Source: Rugamonas aquatica
GTDB lineage: Bacteria > Pseudomonadota > Gammaproteobacteria > Burkholderiales > Burkholderiaceae_D
DNA: 64,000 nt
NCBI RefSeq assembly: GCF_009380215.1
Contig: NZ_WHUG01000009.1
Span: forward strand, 1 to 64,000
Reading direction: 5' to 3'
Shown here: in pieces, positions 26,876-35,652 of the stretch
Layout: the number at the start of each line of letters is the position of its first letter
How positions within the stretch are numbered: position 1 is the stretch's first letter
Position numbers and translations under genes: made by a program
The notes under the pieces: generated by a model
The model's input: the letters and a program-made list of their open reading frames with translations, nothing else
The model's database searches: none
What the model was told of the DNA's origin: nothing

Positions 26876-27593
26876 CTTGGAGCCGGCGCCGCAGCCGGAC
26901 CCGCGCGACGCGCTGCTGCACGGGCAATGCCCGGTGCTGCCGGTGCCGCGCTTCACACCGTTCCTCCCGCTGGCCCGGCCCGGCCAGCGCATGCTGCTGG
27001 CGTCGAACGGCCTGTTCATCGAGGCCCGTACCGCCGCGCTGTACGCGCTGCAGCGCGCCGGCGCCGTGGCGCCTGGACTGTCGCTGCCGTAGGGCGCATT
27101 GCGGCCGCAGCTGGAGCTGGCCTGCGGGCGCCTGCCGCGCACGCTCATCGGCCGCTTCGTCGACGCCGCGCGCGCGGCGGCGCCGGCAGAACTGGCCGGC
27201 GCGCTGGTGTACGACCCGCACGCCGGCCAGCTGCAACTGGTGCTGCACACCAGCGTGTGCGCCCACGCGGGGCAGGTCGCATACCGGCTGGCGCCGCTGG
27301 CGCCGCAGCAGCTGGTGGTGCTGGACCTCCACAGCCACGGCCACGGCCCGGCCTACTTCTCGGCCGGGGACGACCGCGACGACCGCGGAATGTGCCTGGC
27401 GATGGTGGTGGGCGACCTGCAACGCGGGCAGCCCAGCGTGGCGTTCCGGCTGTGCCTCAACGGCCTGCTGCTGGCGCTGCCGCACCCGTGGCAGGAAGCG
27501 CGCGGCACTGGCGCCGGCGCCGGCGCCGGCGCGGGCGATACTGGTAGCTCAACTGACCCAGCTAAGGAGATTCCACCATGGAGCATCTACTGA
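26862..27593 (+). pseudogene. PRTRC system protein A (JAMM/JAB domain) interrupted by TAG
   Basis: A GTG at 26862 opens a frame that overlaps protein B and reads DALLHGQCPVLPVPRFTPF and IEARTAALYALQRAG, then meets TAG (27090-27092) after SLP. The same frame continues as GALRPQLELACGRLPRT into a full JAMM domain: ELAGALVYDPHAGQ with the Glu, then HSHGHGPAYFSAGDD, exactly H-x-H-x7-S-x2-D. The metal site is intact, so the lesion is recent, or suppressed, or a base-calling error. A TTG at 27099 could start the domain alone, but no ribosome site is obvious. JAMM proteins usually cleave ubiquitin-like conjugates. Confidence 0.8.
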
Positions 27594-28414
27594 ACGGCCG
27601 GCTGCTGCAGAAGCGCATCGCCGTGCACCTGATCGGCGTCGGCGGCGGCGGCGCGCAGATGGCTGGCTGTCTGGCCCGGCTCGATATTGCGCTGCGCGCC
27701 CAAGGCCACCCGCACGGCCTGAGCGTGTGCGCCTGGGACCCCGCCAAGGTGCGCGCCGCCAACGTTGGCCGGCAGGTCTACAGCCCGTCCGATATCGGCC
27801 AGTACAAGGCCATCGTCACCATCGAGCGCCTCAACCAGTTCTACGGCTTGAACTGGCGCGCGGTGCCGGAAACTGCCGCCCTCGCATGGGACCGCCACGC
27901 CGGCGCGCCCGATATCATCATCAGCTGCGTGGACACGCGGGCGGCCCGGCGCCACATCCACCAGCGCCTGTTCGACCAGCCGCATGGCGTGTCCTACTGG
28001 CTGGACCTCGGCAACCGCGAGGCCGACGGACAGGTCTGGCTGGGCCAGCCGCCGCGCACCGGCGTTGACCCGGCGTGGCGGCTGCCCTGCATCACCGAAC
28101 TGTACCCGGAGATACTGGAGCCTCGGCCGGACGAGGACGCGGCGCCGTCGTGTTCGCTGCGCATGGCGCTGGCCTCGCAAGGCCTGTTCGTCAACGACAT
28201 GGCGGTGCGCTACGGCGCCCAACTGCTGTACCGGCTGTTCTCGACAGGAAGGCTGGCCCAGCACGCGGCACTGTTCAACCTCGACAGCCTGTGCAGCGCG
28301 GGGCTGGCGGTGGACCGCGCCACCTGGCTGCGCTTCGGCGTGGAGCGCCCCGCGCCGCCGGAGCCGGTCAGCGCCCCGGCGCCAGCGCCTGCAGCAGCTG
28401 CTGCGCTGCCGTAG
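27578..28414 (+). CDS. PRTRC system ThiF/E1-like protein
   Basis: 278 residues with AAGGAGA upstream. A Rossmann nucleotide motif (HLIGVGGGGAQMAGCLARLD, about 18-37) is followed by the E1-type acidic/Arg region (WDPAKVRAANVGRQVYSP) and ISCVDTRAARRHIHQRL. A cysteine in APSCSLRMALASQG is a candidate catalytic residue. E1-like proteins adenylate the C-terminus of a ubiquitin-like or sulphur-carrier protein. The C-terminus is a disordered Pro/Ala tail. The last 47 bp overlap the convergent endonuclease-like gene. Confidence 0.9.
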   Translation: MEHLLNGRLLQKRIAVHLIGVGGGGAQMAGCLARLDIALRAQGHPHGLSVCAWDPAKVRAANVGRQVYSPSDIGQYKAIVTIERLNQFYGLNWRAVPETAALAWDRHAGAPDIIISCVDTRAARRHIHQRLFDQPHGVSYWLDLGNREADGQVWLGQPPRTGVDPAWRLPCITELYPEILEPRPDEDAAPSCSLRMALASQGLFVNDMAVRYGAQLLYRLFSTGRLAQHAALFNLDSLCSAGLAVDRATWLRFGVERPAPPEPVSAPAPAPAAAAALP

Positions 28415-29546
28415 GCTGCGGCGCCAGCGGCGCGGCGGCCACGTAGCGGCCCGGCCCGGCCCGCCCCATCGTCCGCCAGTGCCGCTTCAGCGCCTGCTCA
28501 CAGCGCAGCGGCAGCACCGCGAACCGGCTGCCGCGCCCATCGCCTGCCACGCTGACCAGCAGTTGGCAGCGCACGCTGCCGGCCGGCGCGCTGGCCAGCC
28601 AGTCGGCATCGGGCAACACCAGCCAGGATGGACGGCGCGCCGACGGCGGCAGCGACACCCACGCGGCCAGCGCTGCCCCGCCGCGCGCCTGGTCGAGCAG
28701 CGCATCGTCGGAGGGGAACAACGGGCTTCCGTACGCCACGACCAAGCGGTAGCGGCCATCCTGGCGGAGCGCGGCCAGGCGCTGCGTCACCCACGCCACA
28801 GCCTGAGGCGCCGCCAGGCCGCTGCGCAGCGTTGCCGTTTCCGCCGGCGCGGCCAGCACCGGCGCAGCATGCGCGCGCGGCGGGGCCTGCCGCCACAGCA
28901 GAACCGCAACGACCCCGGCCAGCAGCACCGCCAGCAGCCGCCGTCCCCAGACCCTCGCCGGAAGGGCCGGCCGCGCCCCTGGCCCCTGGCATGGCTGCGC
29001 GCGCACAGGCGCCGCCGGCCGGGCCGGCATCACGCCATCGGCCAGCAATGCCAGCAGCCGTTCGCCGCTGACCAGCGTCACCCGGCTGCCGCGCAGCGCA
29101 GGATACAGCGCACGCCCGCTGCGGCCGGTGTGCACAAACCAGCCGCCGGCGACGCGCTGCGCTGCCACCAGCGCAGCGAACTGCTGCAGGTGCGCCAGCG
29201 CCACGTGTTCGCGGTAGCGCTTGACCTGCACCAGATGCCAGCCGCTGCCGCGTATCCACACCCGCCCGTCTATCCCGCCGTCACCGCTATAGGAACGGTT
29301 GCGCAATACCGGAGCGCCGCCTGCCTCGCACGCGGACAGCACCACTTCCTCCACGCACAGCGGATCGACCTGGCGCAGGTAGGCCAGCCGGCGTGCCTGC
29401 CGGCCGTCGCCGTCCAAGCAGCGCAGCGCGTGCAGCACCTTGCGTGATTGGCGGATACGACGGCGGTGCGCGGGCCGGTCCAGCAGCCGCAGCCAGTTGC
29501 AGCAGCGCGAGGACGCGCCCACCAGCCAGCGCAGCACGGCACTCAT
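28368..29546 (-). CDS. Membrane protein with Mrr-like restriction-endonuclease domain
   Basis: 392 residues, starting in an ATGA overlap with the integrase stop. The N-terminal third contains the PD-(D/E)xK core of Mrr-type nucleases: a glutamate in VEEVVLSACEAGG, SGDGGIDGRV (Asp) and HLVQVKRYREH (Q-x-K), then LAHLQQFAALVAAQ. A membrane helix follows (about 210-230, LLAVLLAGVVAVLLW) with an extracytoplasmic C-terminal domain of about 150 residues. Such membrane-linked Mrr-like proteins often occur in conjugative elements; whether it cuts DNA is unknown. Confidence 0.75.
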   Translation of the reverse strand: MSAVLRWLVGASSRCCNWLRLLDRPAHRRRIRQSRKVLHALRCLDGDGRQARRLAYLRQVDPLCVEEVVLSACEAGGAPVLRNRSYSGDGGIDGRVWIRGSGWHLVQVKRYREHVALAHLQQFAALVAAQRVAGGWFVHTGRSGRALYPALRGSRVTLVSGERLLALLADGVMPARPAAPVRAQPCQGPGARPALPARVWGRRLLAVLLAGVVAVLLWRQAPPRAHAAPVLAAPAETATLRSGLAAPQAVAWVTQRLAALRQDGRYRLVVAYGSPLFPSDDALLDQARGGAALAAWVSLPPSARRPSWLVLPDADWLASAPAGSVRCQLLVSVAGDGRGSRFAVLPLRCEQALKRHWRTMGRAGPGRYVAAAPLAPQPTAAQQLLQALAPGR

Positions 29547-30613
29547 ACGGCCTCCGGTTGATCTAGCGGTGCGCGCGCCTGCCGGGGCGACCCCAGATAG
29601 GCCCCTGAGATCTGCGGGCGCGCATGCCCCAGCTGGCGCGCCACCTCCTTGTACGCCTCCAGCATGGCATCCGCGTCGATCCCAACCCCGCCGCGCACCG
29701 GGGCCGGCATACCGGTCAGTTCGAAGTACAGGTCGTTGGCGAACTGGTGCCGCAGCCCATGGCTGGTCGTCCCCAACTGCGCGCGCGTCAACCCAGCACG
29801 GCGCATCACGTACTTGAAGCGCTCCAGCGCCTGCTTGAGGGTCAGGCCGGGGCGGCCGATGTGGTCGCCGGGATGGCGCGCCAGCGCTTGCGCCGCCGCC
29901 AGTGCGGCGCGCTGCTCGTCGCTGCGCACGGCGGTGTAGCGCAGCCGTCCGCCCTTGGTGCCGCGCTTGACGCGCACGAAACTGACGTAGCCGGCGCCGG
30001 CATCGGCGTTGGGCGGCAAGGCCCACGCCGGCACCTCGGCCAACTGCGGGCAGAACATCACCGCTTCCTTGCGCCGCAGGCCGAAGGCCCACATCAGTTG
30101 CAGTTGCACGCCCACCCACGGGTCGAGCGCGGCCACCCGAGCCAGCACGGCGCCGGTGTCGGCCTCCCCTGCGCTCAAGCTATGGTCATGTTCTGCCGCC
30201 TGGTGCCGCTGCACCAGCGCGCGCTGTTCCGGGCCGACGTAGGCGTGCGCCGCCTGCACCAGTCCCGGCTTGCCGATCCAGCCGGCGAACACCCGCAGGA
30301 AGCTCAGTTGCTGCTGGATGTAGGCCGCGCTGCTGGCGCGTGGCGGCGGGGCGTGCGGAGTGGCAGGCGGCGCGCCGGGCGGCGGCTCCAGCCCGCACCA
30401 GTGGTGCACCAGGTGGCGCACATGGCGCCCCCCCAGCGCCGCCGGTCCCAGTTGGTAGCCCAGTTGCCGCAACAGCCGGAAACTGCGAAACAGGCTGGCG
30501 GCGCGCGCCTCCATGGTTCGGTGCGACACGACCTTGCCGCGCACGCCGTGCTGGGCGTTGTGCGCCTTGAGCAGCAATTGCAGTTCGCCCTTCCAGTTCG
30601 GGTTGGCGCTCAT
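29543..30613 (-). CDS. Tyrosine recombinase / integrase
   Basis: 356 residues. The catalytic set is visible: Arg in MWAFGLRRKEAVMFCP, Lys in RVKRGTKGGRLRY, HGLRHQFANDLYFEL, and RQLGHARPQISGAYLGS, with the Tyr nucleophile in the last segment. The N-terminal half is the arm/core-binding region. The layout fits the Integrase_1 group found in integrative elements. It is followed by, and coupled to, the endonuclease-like gene. No attachment site could be placed. Confidence 0.88.
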   Translation of the reverse strand: MSANPNWKGELQLLLKAHNAQHGVRGKVVSHRTMEARAASLFRSFRLLRQLGYQLGPAALGGRHVRHLVHHWCGLEPPPGAPPATPHAPPPRASSAAYIQQQLSFLRVFAGWIGKPGLVQAAHAYVGPEQRALVQRHQAAEHDHSLSAGEADTGAVLARVAALDPWVGVQLQLMWAFGLRRKEAVMFCPQLAEVPAWALPPNADAGAGYVSFVRVKRGTKGGRLRYTAVRSDEQRAALAAAQALARHPGDHIGRPGLTLKQALERFKYVMRRAGLTRAQLGTTSHGLRHQFANDLYFELTGMPAPVRGGVGIDADAMLEAYKEVARQLGHARPQISGAYLGSPRQARAPLDQPEAV

Positions 30614-32302
30614 GATGGGCGGGCGCGCTGGCGCGCGGCAGGTTGGGGCGTGCGGGCGCGGCGCGCGGCAGGCCGGGTGGTCGGTGCGGTTAGCATGCTG
30701 GTTCTCCGTTGCTTAGGCTGTACAGGCGCGCGCGGACAGCGGCGGTCGCTGCGCGCACGGCGCCGCCGGGGCCGGACTACGCGCCCGGCGCGCGGCCCTG
30801 GGGCGCCGGGGAGTGGATACGGGTGAGCCGCCGAACGGCCGGGTAGCGTCAAAATGTGCAACTGGCAGCCCGGCGGATTTCGCCACACGGACTGTCCCTG
30901 CCCGCAGGCAGGTCGCGGCGCCGAAGCGCCGTCAGGGCCGCACGTCGCGGCTCCTGGAGCGGGAAAACGGGTGTGCCGTTCCACCGTAGCTATCCCCGGC
31001 CCTACCACCAGGCCGACTACGGATACGTGCTGGCGACCGCCAGCGGTGCCTCAAGGGCACGCGCTGCCGGGCCACGCGGTGAAGCGTGGAGGCGCACGTC
31101 TGGAACGGGGGCTTTGAAAGCGTGGGTACTTAACGCCGCTCGTGGCGGCGTGCGCAGGCGGTCTGGCCGCATGCACGGCTTGGGGACGGACACCGCCTCT
31201 GGGGCTGGCGTCGGTGCGGACCCGCTGCGCTCTAGGCGCACGCGGGCATGAGCGCGACCAGTGGCGGTCGCGTGCGCGTATCAGCCCGGCCGCAGCTGGA
31301 AAACAGCGCGGCGGGGCCAGGGGGCATGGCGGCGTGGCGCTCGGGGCGTACACGCGGGCATGCGGGCATGCGGGGCAAGACTGTGCGTGCCATCCAGGGG
31401 ACGGCGCGCGGGGCGACTCGGCGCCTGTGCGGCGCGGGTACTACGGTTATGCACCGGCGGGCCGGTGTTAATGCAGGTCTCGGCTGCGTCGCCACTTCGG
31501 GGCAGGTTCCCCAGGAAAATGGATCCCTCAGACGGTGTCAGCGTAGTACAGCGCGGCGCGCGCGTCAAGCAGGGTGGCCGCGCGACAGTGGGTAATTGCT
31601 CGACAATTGATCGGGGCATCGTCGCGATGCCGAGCGGCCCCCTTGACGCGGCGCGGAAGTGGGTTACCTCTGAGGTGAATCGGAATTGAAGCGGGCCGCG
31701 CGCCCGCGACACAACTCGTTGCCGTTTACGTGCCGGGCAGCGTTGGCTGCCGGCGGCACCCATGCCGGAACACCTGCGGCGGTACCCCAGCACGACTCCA
31801 CTACGGCCGCTGCCCGCGCGCAGGCAAATGAAATCGTTCTCGGTGGGCTCGCAGCGCGCATAGTGCGGGTGGAACGACCGACATTCAAGGTGCCGCCACT
31901 GCGATCGGCAATGGACCTGTCCCCGGCGCATCCGCCTGGTGCGCTGCCTTAAGCAGCACAGGAAGATCCGGTTGCAATCCCGCCAGCAGACCAGGGGCCA
32001 CCCGCTACCGCAGGCCCGGCGATCGCAACGTCTGCCACCAGGCAGAAACGCATCGGTTCTCCGGTCGGCCGCAGTCATTGCGCCGCCACCCTGCGGGAAA
32101 TTTACCTATGAACTCGAACAGTGCTCGGGTCAACAGCAGCAATCAATCCGCATACAAATCGCAAGCGCTGGCAGGGCACTGCCCGGTGCGCGGCACATAA
32201 CGGAATCAGGAGCATTCCTACTGGGTTTGCGGCGAAATCCTATGTATAAACCCCGCTCAGCTCCCTAGACTGGATCTATCATTTTTCAACCAGGAGCCTA
32301 CC
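30614..32302. other. 1.7-kb gene-free interval with palindromes
   Basis: Between the divergent integrase and parM-like genes I see no strong gene. Weak small frames exist: 31519-31689 (56 codons, AGGAAA upstream) and 32108-32200 (30 codons). A run of palindromes lies at 31595-31676. The last 80 bp contain TATAAA at 32245-32250 and an AGGAG before the parM start. This would suit a centromere, origin or transfer origin, but none is proven. Confidence 0.4.
31595..31676. repeat. Cluster of short palindromes
   Basis: CAATTG-type inverted bases at 31595-31610, GGCATCG-TCG-CGATGCC (31615-31631, perfect 7-bp stem) and ACCTC-T-GAGGT (31666-31676) lie within 80 bp in an otherwise gene-free region. Confidence 0.4.
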
Positions 32303-33388
32303 ATGTCTAGCATCGTACGCGCCGTGGATGTCGGCCGCGGCAACACCAAATACACAACCGGTAACGTAGGCAGCCAAATCAGCTGCGCGATGTTTCCGTC
32401 CATTGCGCATGCCACCGAACCACAGCGCGCGCGTGCCGCCGACACCGAGCGCGACACCGTGCTGGTGGCGGTGGAGCGGCTGGTGTACGAGGTCGGGCCG
32501 GAGATTCATCTTGGCGCCCAGCCGTACAACGCCCAGGTGCTGCAGCACGACCGCTACACGGAAGCGCCGGAGTATCTAGCCCTGATACTCGGGGCCCTGC
32601 ACTACATGCAGTGCCCGGCGATCGATCTGCTGGTGGTGGGCTTGCCCGTCGCCAGCAGCAAGCACAGCAATGTCGTCTCGTCGCTCGAATCGCGCCTGGC
32701 CGGGCCGCACGCGCTCGCGGACGGCCGGAAGGTCGACGTGCGCGCTGTGAAGGTCTTGCCCCAGCCTGCGGGCGCCATCATGTTTGTGGCGAAGAGCCAG
32801 GACCGACTGGAAGCGCTCCTTGCACAGAAAACACTGGTGATCGATCCCGGCCACCGCACCTTCGACTGGCTGTTCTGCCACGGCATGCGCCAGGTCGAGC
32901 GCCGCAGCAACTCGCTGCCGCGCGGGATGTACGACGTCCTGCTAGCCATCTCAGAGGCTATCAGCGCCAACGTCGGCACCCAATTCCGCGACTTCGACGC
33001 GATCGACCGGGCCTTGCGCGGTGGACCGAAGCCGGTAATCTTCCAGAAGGAATATGACATCGGACGACACCTCAAGTTGGCCGGCAAAGTGGCCGAGCAG
33101 GCGGTAGCTGAGATGCTGCACTACGTTGGCGACGCCAGCGACATCCTCAACATTTTGCTTGTGGGGGGAGGCGCCTTTTTCTACCTCAAGGCGGTGAAGA
33201 AGGCATTCCCGCGCCATCGCATCGAGGAAGTGGCCGACCCGGTGTTTGCCAACGTGCGAGGGTTCCACCTGGCCGGCGTCGAACTGGTACGCACTGGCCT
33301 GGCGGGGCGCATCGGGGAGCCACAGCATGAGCCAGACCTTACGAATCAATCTGGAGTTGCAGCGCATGGACAACCCCGCGTTATATGA
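32303..33388 (+). CDS. ParM/StbA-like actin-family protein (PRTRC protein D type)
   Basis: 361 residues, with AGGAG 10 bases upstream. The actin-fold phosphate-1 motif is VRAVDVGRGNTKYTTG (N-terminus), a second motif is TLVIDPGHRTFDWLFC (about 178-193), and the adenosine motif is ILLVGGGAFFYLKAV (about 290-305). ParM-type proteins form filaments that push plasmid copies apart. PRTRC protein D belongs to this family, and the PRTRC cassette lies 4 kb away. The next small gene overlaps its 3' end by 62 bp, as parR-type adaptors often do. Confidence 0.88.
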   Translation: MSSIVRAVDVGRGNTKYTTGNVGSQISCAMFPSIAHATEPQRARAADTERDTVLVAVERLVYEVGPEIHLGAQPYNAQVLQHDRYTEAPEYLALILGALHYMQCPAIDLLVVGLPVASSKHSNVVSSLESRLAGPHALADGRKVDVRAVKVLPQPAGAIMFVAKSQDRLEALLAQKTLVIDPGHRTFDWLFCHGMRQVERRSNSLPRGMYDVLLAISEAISANVGTQFRDFDAIDRALRGGPKPVIFQKEYDIGRHLKLAGKVAEQAVAEMLHYVGDASDILNILLVGGGAFFYLKAVKKAFPRHRIEEVADPVFANVRGFHLAGVELVRTGLAGRIGEPQHEPDLTNQSGVAAHGQPRVI

Positions 33389-33569
33389 CGATCTCGCGGC
33401 CTTTCCCAAAGGGCCGCGGCGGGTCAACCGGCTGCGAACCCTCGCGCACGAAGGCTTGCTATCGCAGCGCCAGTCTTCAGCGCCCAACCAACGCCCGCCC
33501 TCTACGGAGGCCGGCGGCGACGCCGGCATGAGCGCGGTTGAGCAGCTTTTCGGTGCTCCGCGATCCTGA
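33327..33569 (+). CDS. Small partner of the actin-like protein (adaptor candidate)
   Basis: 80 residues. The ATG overlaps the 3' end of the actin-like gene in another frame, with GGGGAG upstream. The N-terminus SQTLRINLELQRMDNPALYDDL and RRVNRLRTLAHEGLL look like a ribbon-helix-helix-type start followed by a helix; the rest is polar. By position it would be the ParR/StbB centromere-binding adaptor. No direct family match was established. Confidence 0.6.
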   Translation: MSQTLRINLELQRMDNPALYDDLAAFPKGPRRVNRLRTLAHEGLLSQRQSSAPNQRPPSTEAGGDAGMSAVEQLFGAPRS

Positions 33570-33579
33570 GGGCGACGCC

Positions 33580-34053
33580 ATGGACAAGCGATCCGCCGAC
33601 CATGCTGTGGTCTCCGCGTCACAATTGGCGCAAATGGGGACTTGCGAGCGTCTCATGCGCTACGAGCACAGGGGCGGCATGCGTCCCGGGCGCCAACGCA
33701 CGGCGGCTATCGAGCGTGGCAATGTCGAGCACCGGCGCTTCCACGCAGAAGCCGTGCGCAGCCTGCAGCCGCCGCAAGCCTCCCTGCCCGGCAAGCCGTG
33801 GTGCTTCGTCGCCACCATGCTCTACGGCCCTGACGATCCCGCGACCGAGGTGCTGCGCCGATTCCGTGACGCGCTGCTGCGCCCCACCATCATGGGCCGT
33901 GCACTGATACGTCTCTACTATCGGCTGTCACCCGATTTGTGCCGGCTCATGCAACGGCACCCGCGCCTGCTGCCGCCGGTTCGGCTTGGCGTTGCGACGG
34001 CGGTATGGCTTGCGGAAGCCGTGCTCGACCGCCACAACGGGAGACGCCCATGA
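33580..34053 (+). CDS. Cas4-like N-terminal half with CFI-box C-terminus
   Basis: 157 residues. The N-terminus VVSASQLAQMGTCERLMRYEH and AAIERGNVEHRRFHAEAV matches the start of Cas4/PD-(D/E)xK proteins, with the first Fe-S-type Cys and the conserved G-x-x-x-H helix. It then changes to WCFVATMLYGPDDPATEVLRR ... GRALIRLYYRLSPDLCRLM, the CFI-box C-terminal domain. The catalytic DEK core is absent here but present in the next gene, which starts in an ATGA overlap. This looks like a Cas4-type nuclease divided over two genes. Confidence 0.65.
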   Translation: MDKRSADHAVVSASQLAQMGTCERLMRYEHRGGMRPGRQRTAAIERGNVEHRRFHAEAVRSLQPPQASLPGKPWCFVATMLYGPDDPATEVLRRFRDALLRPTIMGRALIRLYYRLSPDLCRLMQRHPRLLPPVRLGVATAVWLAEAVLDRHNGRRP

Positions 34054-34628
34054 TGGCGAGCGCGATCCTCGTCCTGATCGCGGCCGTTCTGGTACTGCTG
34101 CAGTACCGCGGCAGGCGCAGCGCCGATCCCGGTGCCGGCATGCCGCGCGAGCTGCGCAATGCCACCATTGCCTATTCAGAAAAATTGTTCGAGACGATGA
34201 CTCCGTTCCACCTGGTGGCCAGGGTGGACCGGGTCTACCGCATCGGTAACATGCACTACCTGCTCGAACTGAAGACCCGCGTGCGCCACAGCATCTACCC
34301 GAACGACATCATTGAATTATCAGCGCAACGGTTGGCGATCACGGCATCCACCGATCTCCAAGTCAGCGGCACCGGATACGTGGCCACCCAGGTCGACGGC
34401 GAGCGCCGGTTCCACCGCGTGAATCTGCTCTCCGGCGATCAGCTGGTCGCGCTATACCAACGGCGCCGCGCTATCCTGGACGGAACCATTGAACCCGCCT
34501 GCAACGATGGCTATGCGCTGTGCGCCAAGTGCAGCTATCGCGCCGAATGCGAGCCGGGAGCGCGCGCTGTACGACACCGGCTGCACCAGGCGTCTGGTCG
34601 TCCCGGCCACAGCCGCTCTCAGGGTTGA
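34050..34628 (+). CDS. Cas4-like PD-(D/E)xK nuclease core with membrane anchor
   Basis: 192 residues. A membrane segment (about 3-20) is followed by ATIAYSEKLFETMTPFHLVAR-type sequence, VARVDRVYRIGNMHYLLELKTR (catalytic Asp, then E-x-K), and a QRLAITAS helix. The C-terminus has CNDGYALCAKCSYRAEC, a cysteine cluster like the Fe-S ligands of Cas4/AddB nucleases. The previous gene carries the missing first Cys. The two may act as one split nuclease held at the membrane. Function unknown. Confidence 0.65.
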   Translation: MMASAILVLIAAVLVLLQYRGRRSADPGAGMPRELRNATIAYSEKLFETMTPFHLVARVDRVYRIGNMHYLLELKTRVRHSIYPNDIIELSAQRLAITASTDLQVSGTGYVATQVDGERRFHRVNLLSGDQLVALYQRRRAILDGTIEPACNDGYALCAKCSYRAECEPGARAVRHRLHQASGRPGHSRSQG

Positions 34629-34711
34629 GGCCCGCTCTGCAGAGAACCATACAACCACACCGGCGTCTAAAGATCGACTGTCACTAACCAAACCGCTCCG
34701 AAAGATACTAC

Positions 34712-35047
34712 ATGGTCACCATCAAATCCATATTTGTCGCCACAGCAGTCCTGGCCTTGCACTGGCTGGCTTACCGAGACCCGATGCTCGCGCTTATCGC
34801 CGTCGTTGTCGGCTTGCCGACGTTTTTGATGATGGCCCTTCAGGCACACGACGACCCCAGCGACGAAGAGGTCGCCGATTTCCTGCACGGTAGAACGACC
34901 AGGCGTTCGCTGGCGGCCGGACAGGATTTTTTTGATCATTCGTTGGTCGACTTCCACGCCGATGATCGGTATGACGGCACCATGCGCCATAACCCCATGA
35001 ACGCTTACTATTCCAGCCTGACCGAGTGGGGCGGAAATCCCGAGTAG
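34712..35047 (+). CDS. Small membrane protein, unknown
   Basis: 111 residues. Two hydrophobic segments (about 4-20 and 25-43) precede an acidic, Asp/His/Ser-rich soluble tail (DDPSDEEVADFLHGRTT, FFDHSLVDFHADDRYDG, ending LTEWGGNPE). No family recognised. Lower GC than the conjugation genes. Confidence 0.6.
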   Translation: MVTIKSIFVATAVLALHWLAYRDPMLALIAVVVGLPTFLMMALQAHDDPSDEEVADFLHGRTTRRSLAAGQDFFDHSLVDFHADDRYDGTMRHNPMNAYYSSLTEWGGNPE

Positions 35048-35193
35048 TGCGGTTCCCGACCCGCTCTTCGCTTACCGATGGCCCCGAACAAGCGTGGCGG
35101 CATGCCGTATTAGGCCGGCCGCACGCGTGTATCAGTTAGGCTGCGCATCATCCGCCTACCCACTTGGATCTGCAACCACAAGGGAGAAAGTTG

Positions 35194-35652
35194 ATGCTGC
35201 ACGAATATTCGGAATGGCTACTGATCATGCTGGCTTTGGTACTGTCGGGCTTGGACGCATACGCTCTACGTCAGGTTCTCAGCTCGCCCTTCTACACTTC
35301 CGGGCAACGCTGGGCGCAGGCCGCACTGGTTCTGCTCATCCCGCTGATCGGCGCGACGCTGGTCATCTACATGGCGCGGCATGAGCTGCCCAGCGACGGC
35401 ACCTGGCCGGTCGACCACATGGGCGACATCGATCCCACCTGCAGTGTTGTGGACTACCATGGCCGAGCCGGTCCGTGCGCAATGTGGGGCCCACGTTCTG
35501 TCGACACGCGCTGTCCGCATGCGCTGCAGTTTCCGCCACGGGCGGACACGCGCCCAGGCTTGACCGGAACGCGCGTGTCGGGTCAAATGATGTTCACTCC
35601 GCTTCCGCGCGCGACAGCTGGCAGACACGGCTTCTTCGATGTTCAAATGTGA
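35194..35652 (+). CDS. Two-pass membrane protein, unknown
   Basis: 152 residues from the ATG preceded by GGGAGAAAG. Two membrane segments (about 8-24 and 38-58) lie in a layout recalling the N-terminal anchor of phospholipase-D-like and related proteins, followed by a soluble tail with three cysteines (PTCSVVDYHG, PCAMWG, RCPHAL). Its stop overlaps the next start. Confidence 0.55.
   Translation: MLHEYSEWLLIMLALVLSGLDAYALRQVLSSPFYTSGQRWAQAALVLLIPLIGATLVIYMARHELPSDGTWPVDHMGDIDPTCSVVDYHGRAGPCAMWGPRSVDTRCPHALQFPPRADTRPGLTGTRVSGQMMFTPLPRATAGRHGFFDVQM

Noticed and set aside
24851..27250. 799-codon minus-strand frame under the PRTRC genes
   Set aside because: Composition is Arg/Gln/Ala-rich without motifs; the plus strand carries recognisable coupled genes.
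26035..28068. 677-codon plus-strand frame
   Set aside because: It is an out-of-phase reading of the PRTRC B, A and ThiF genes with Arg-rich nonsense.
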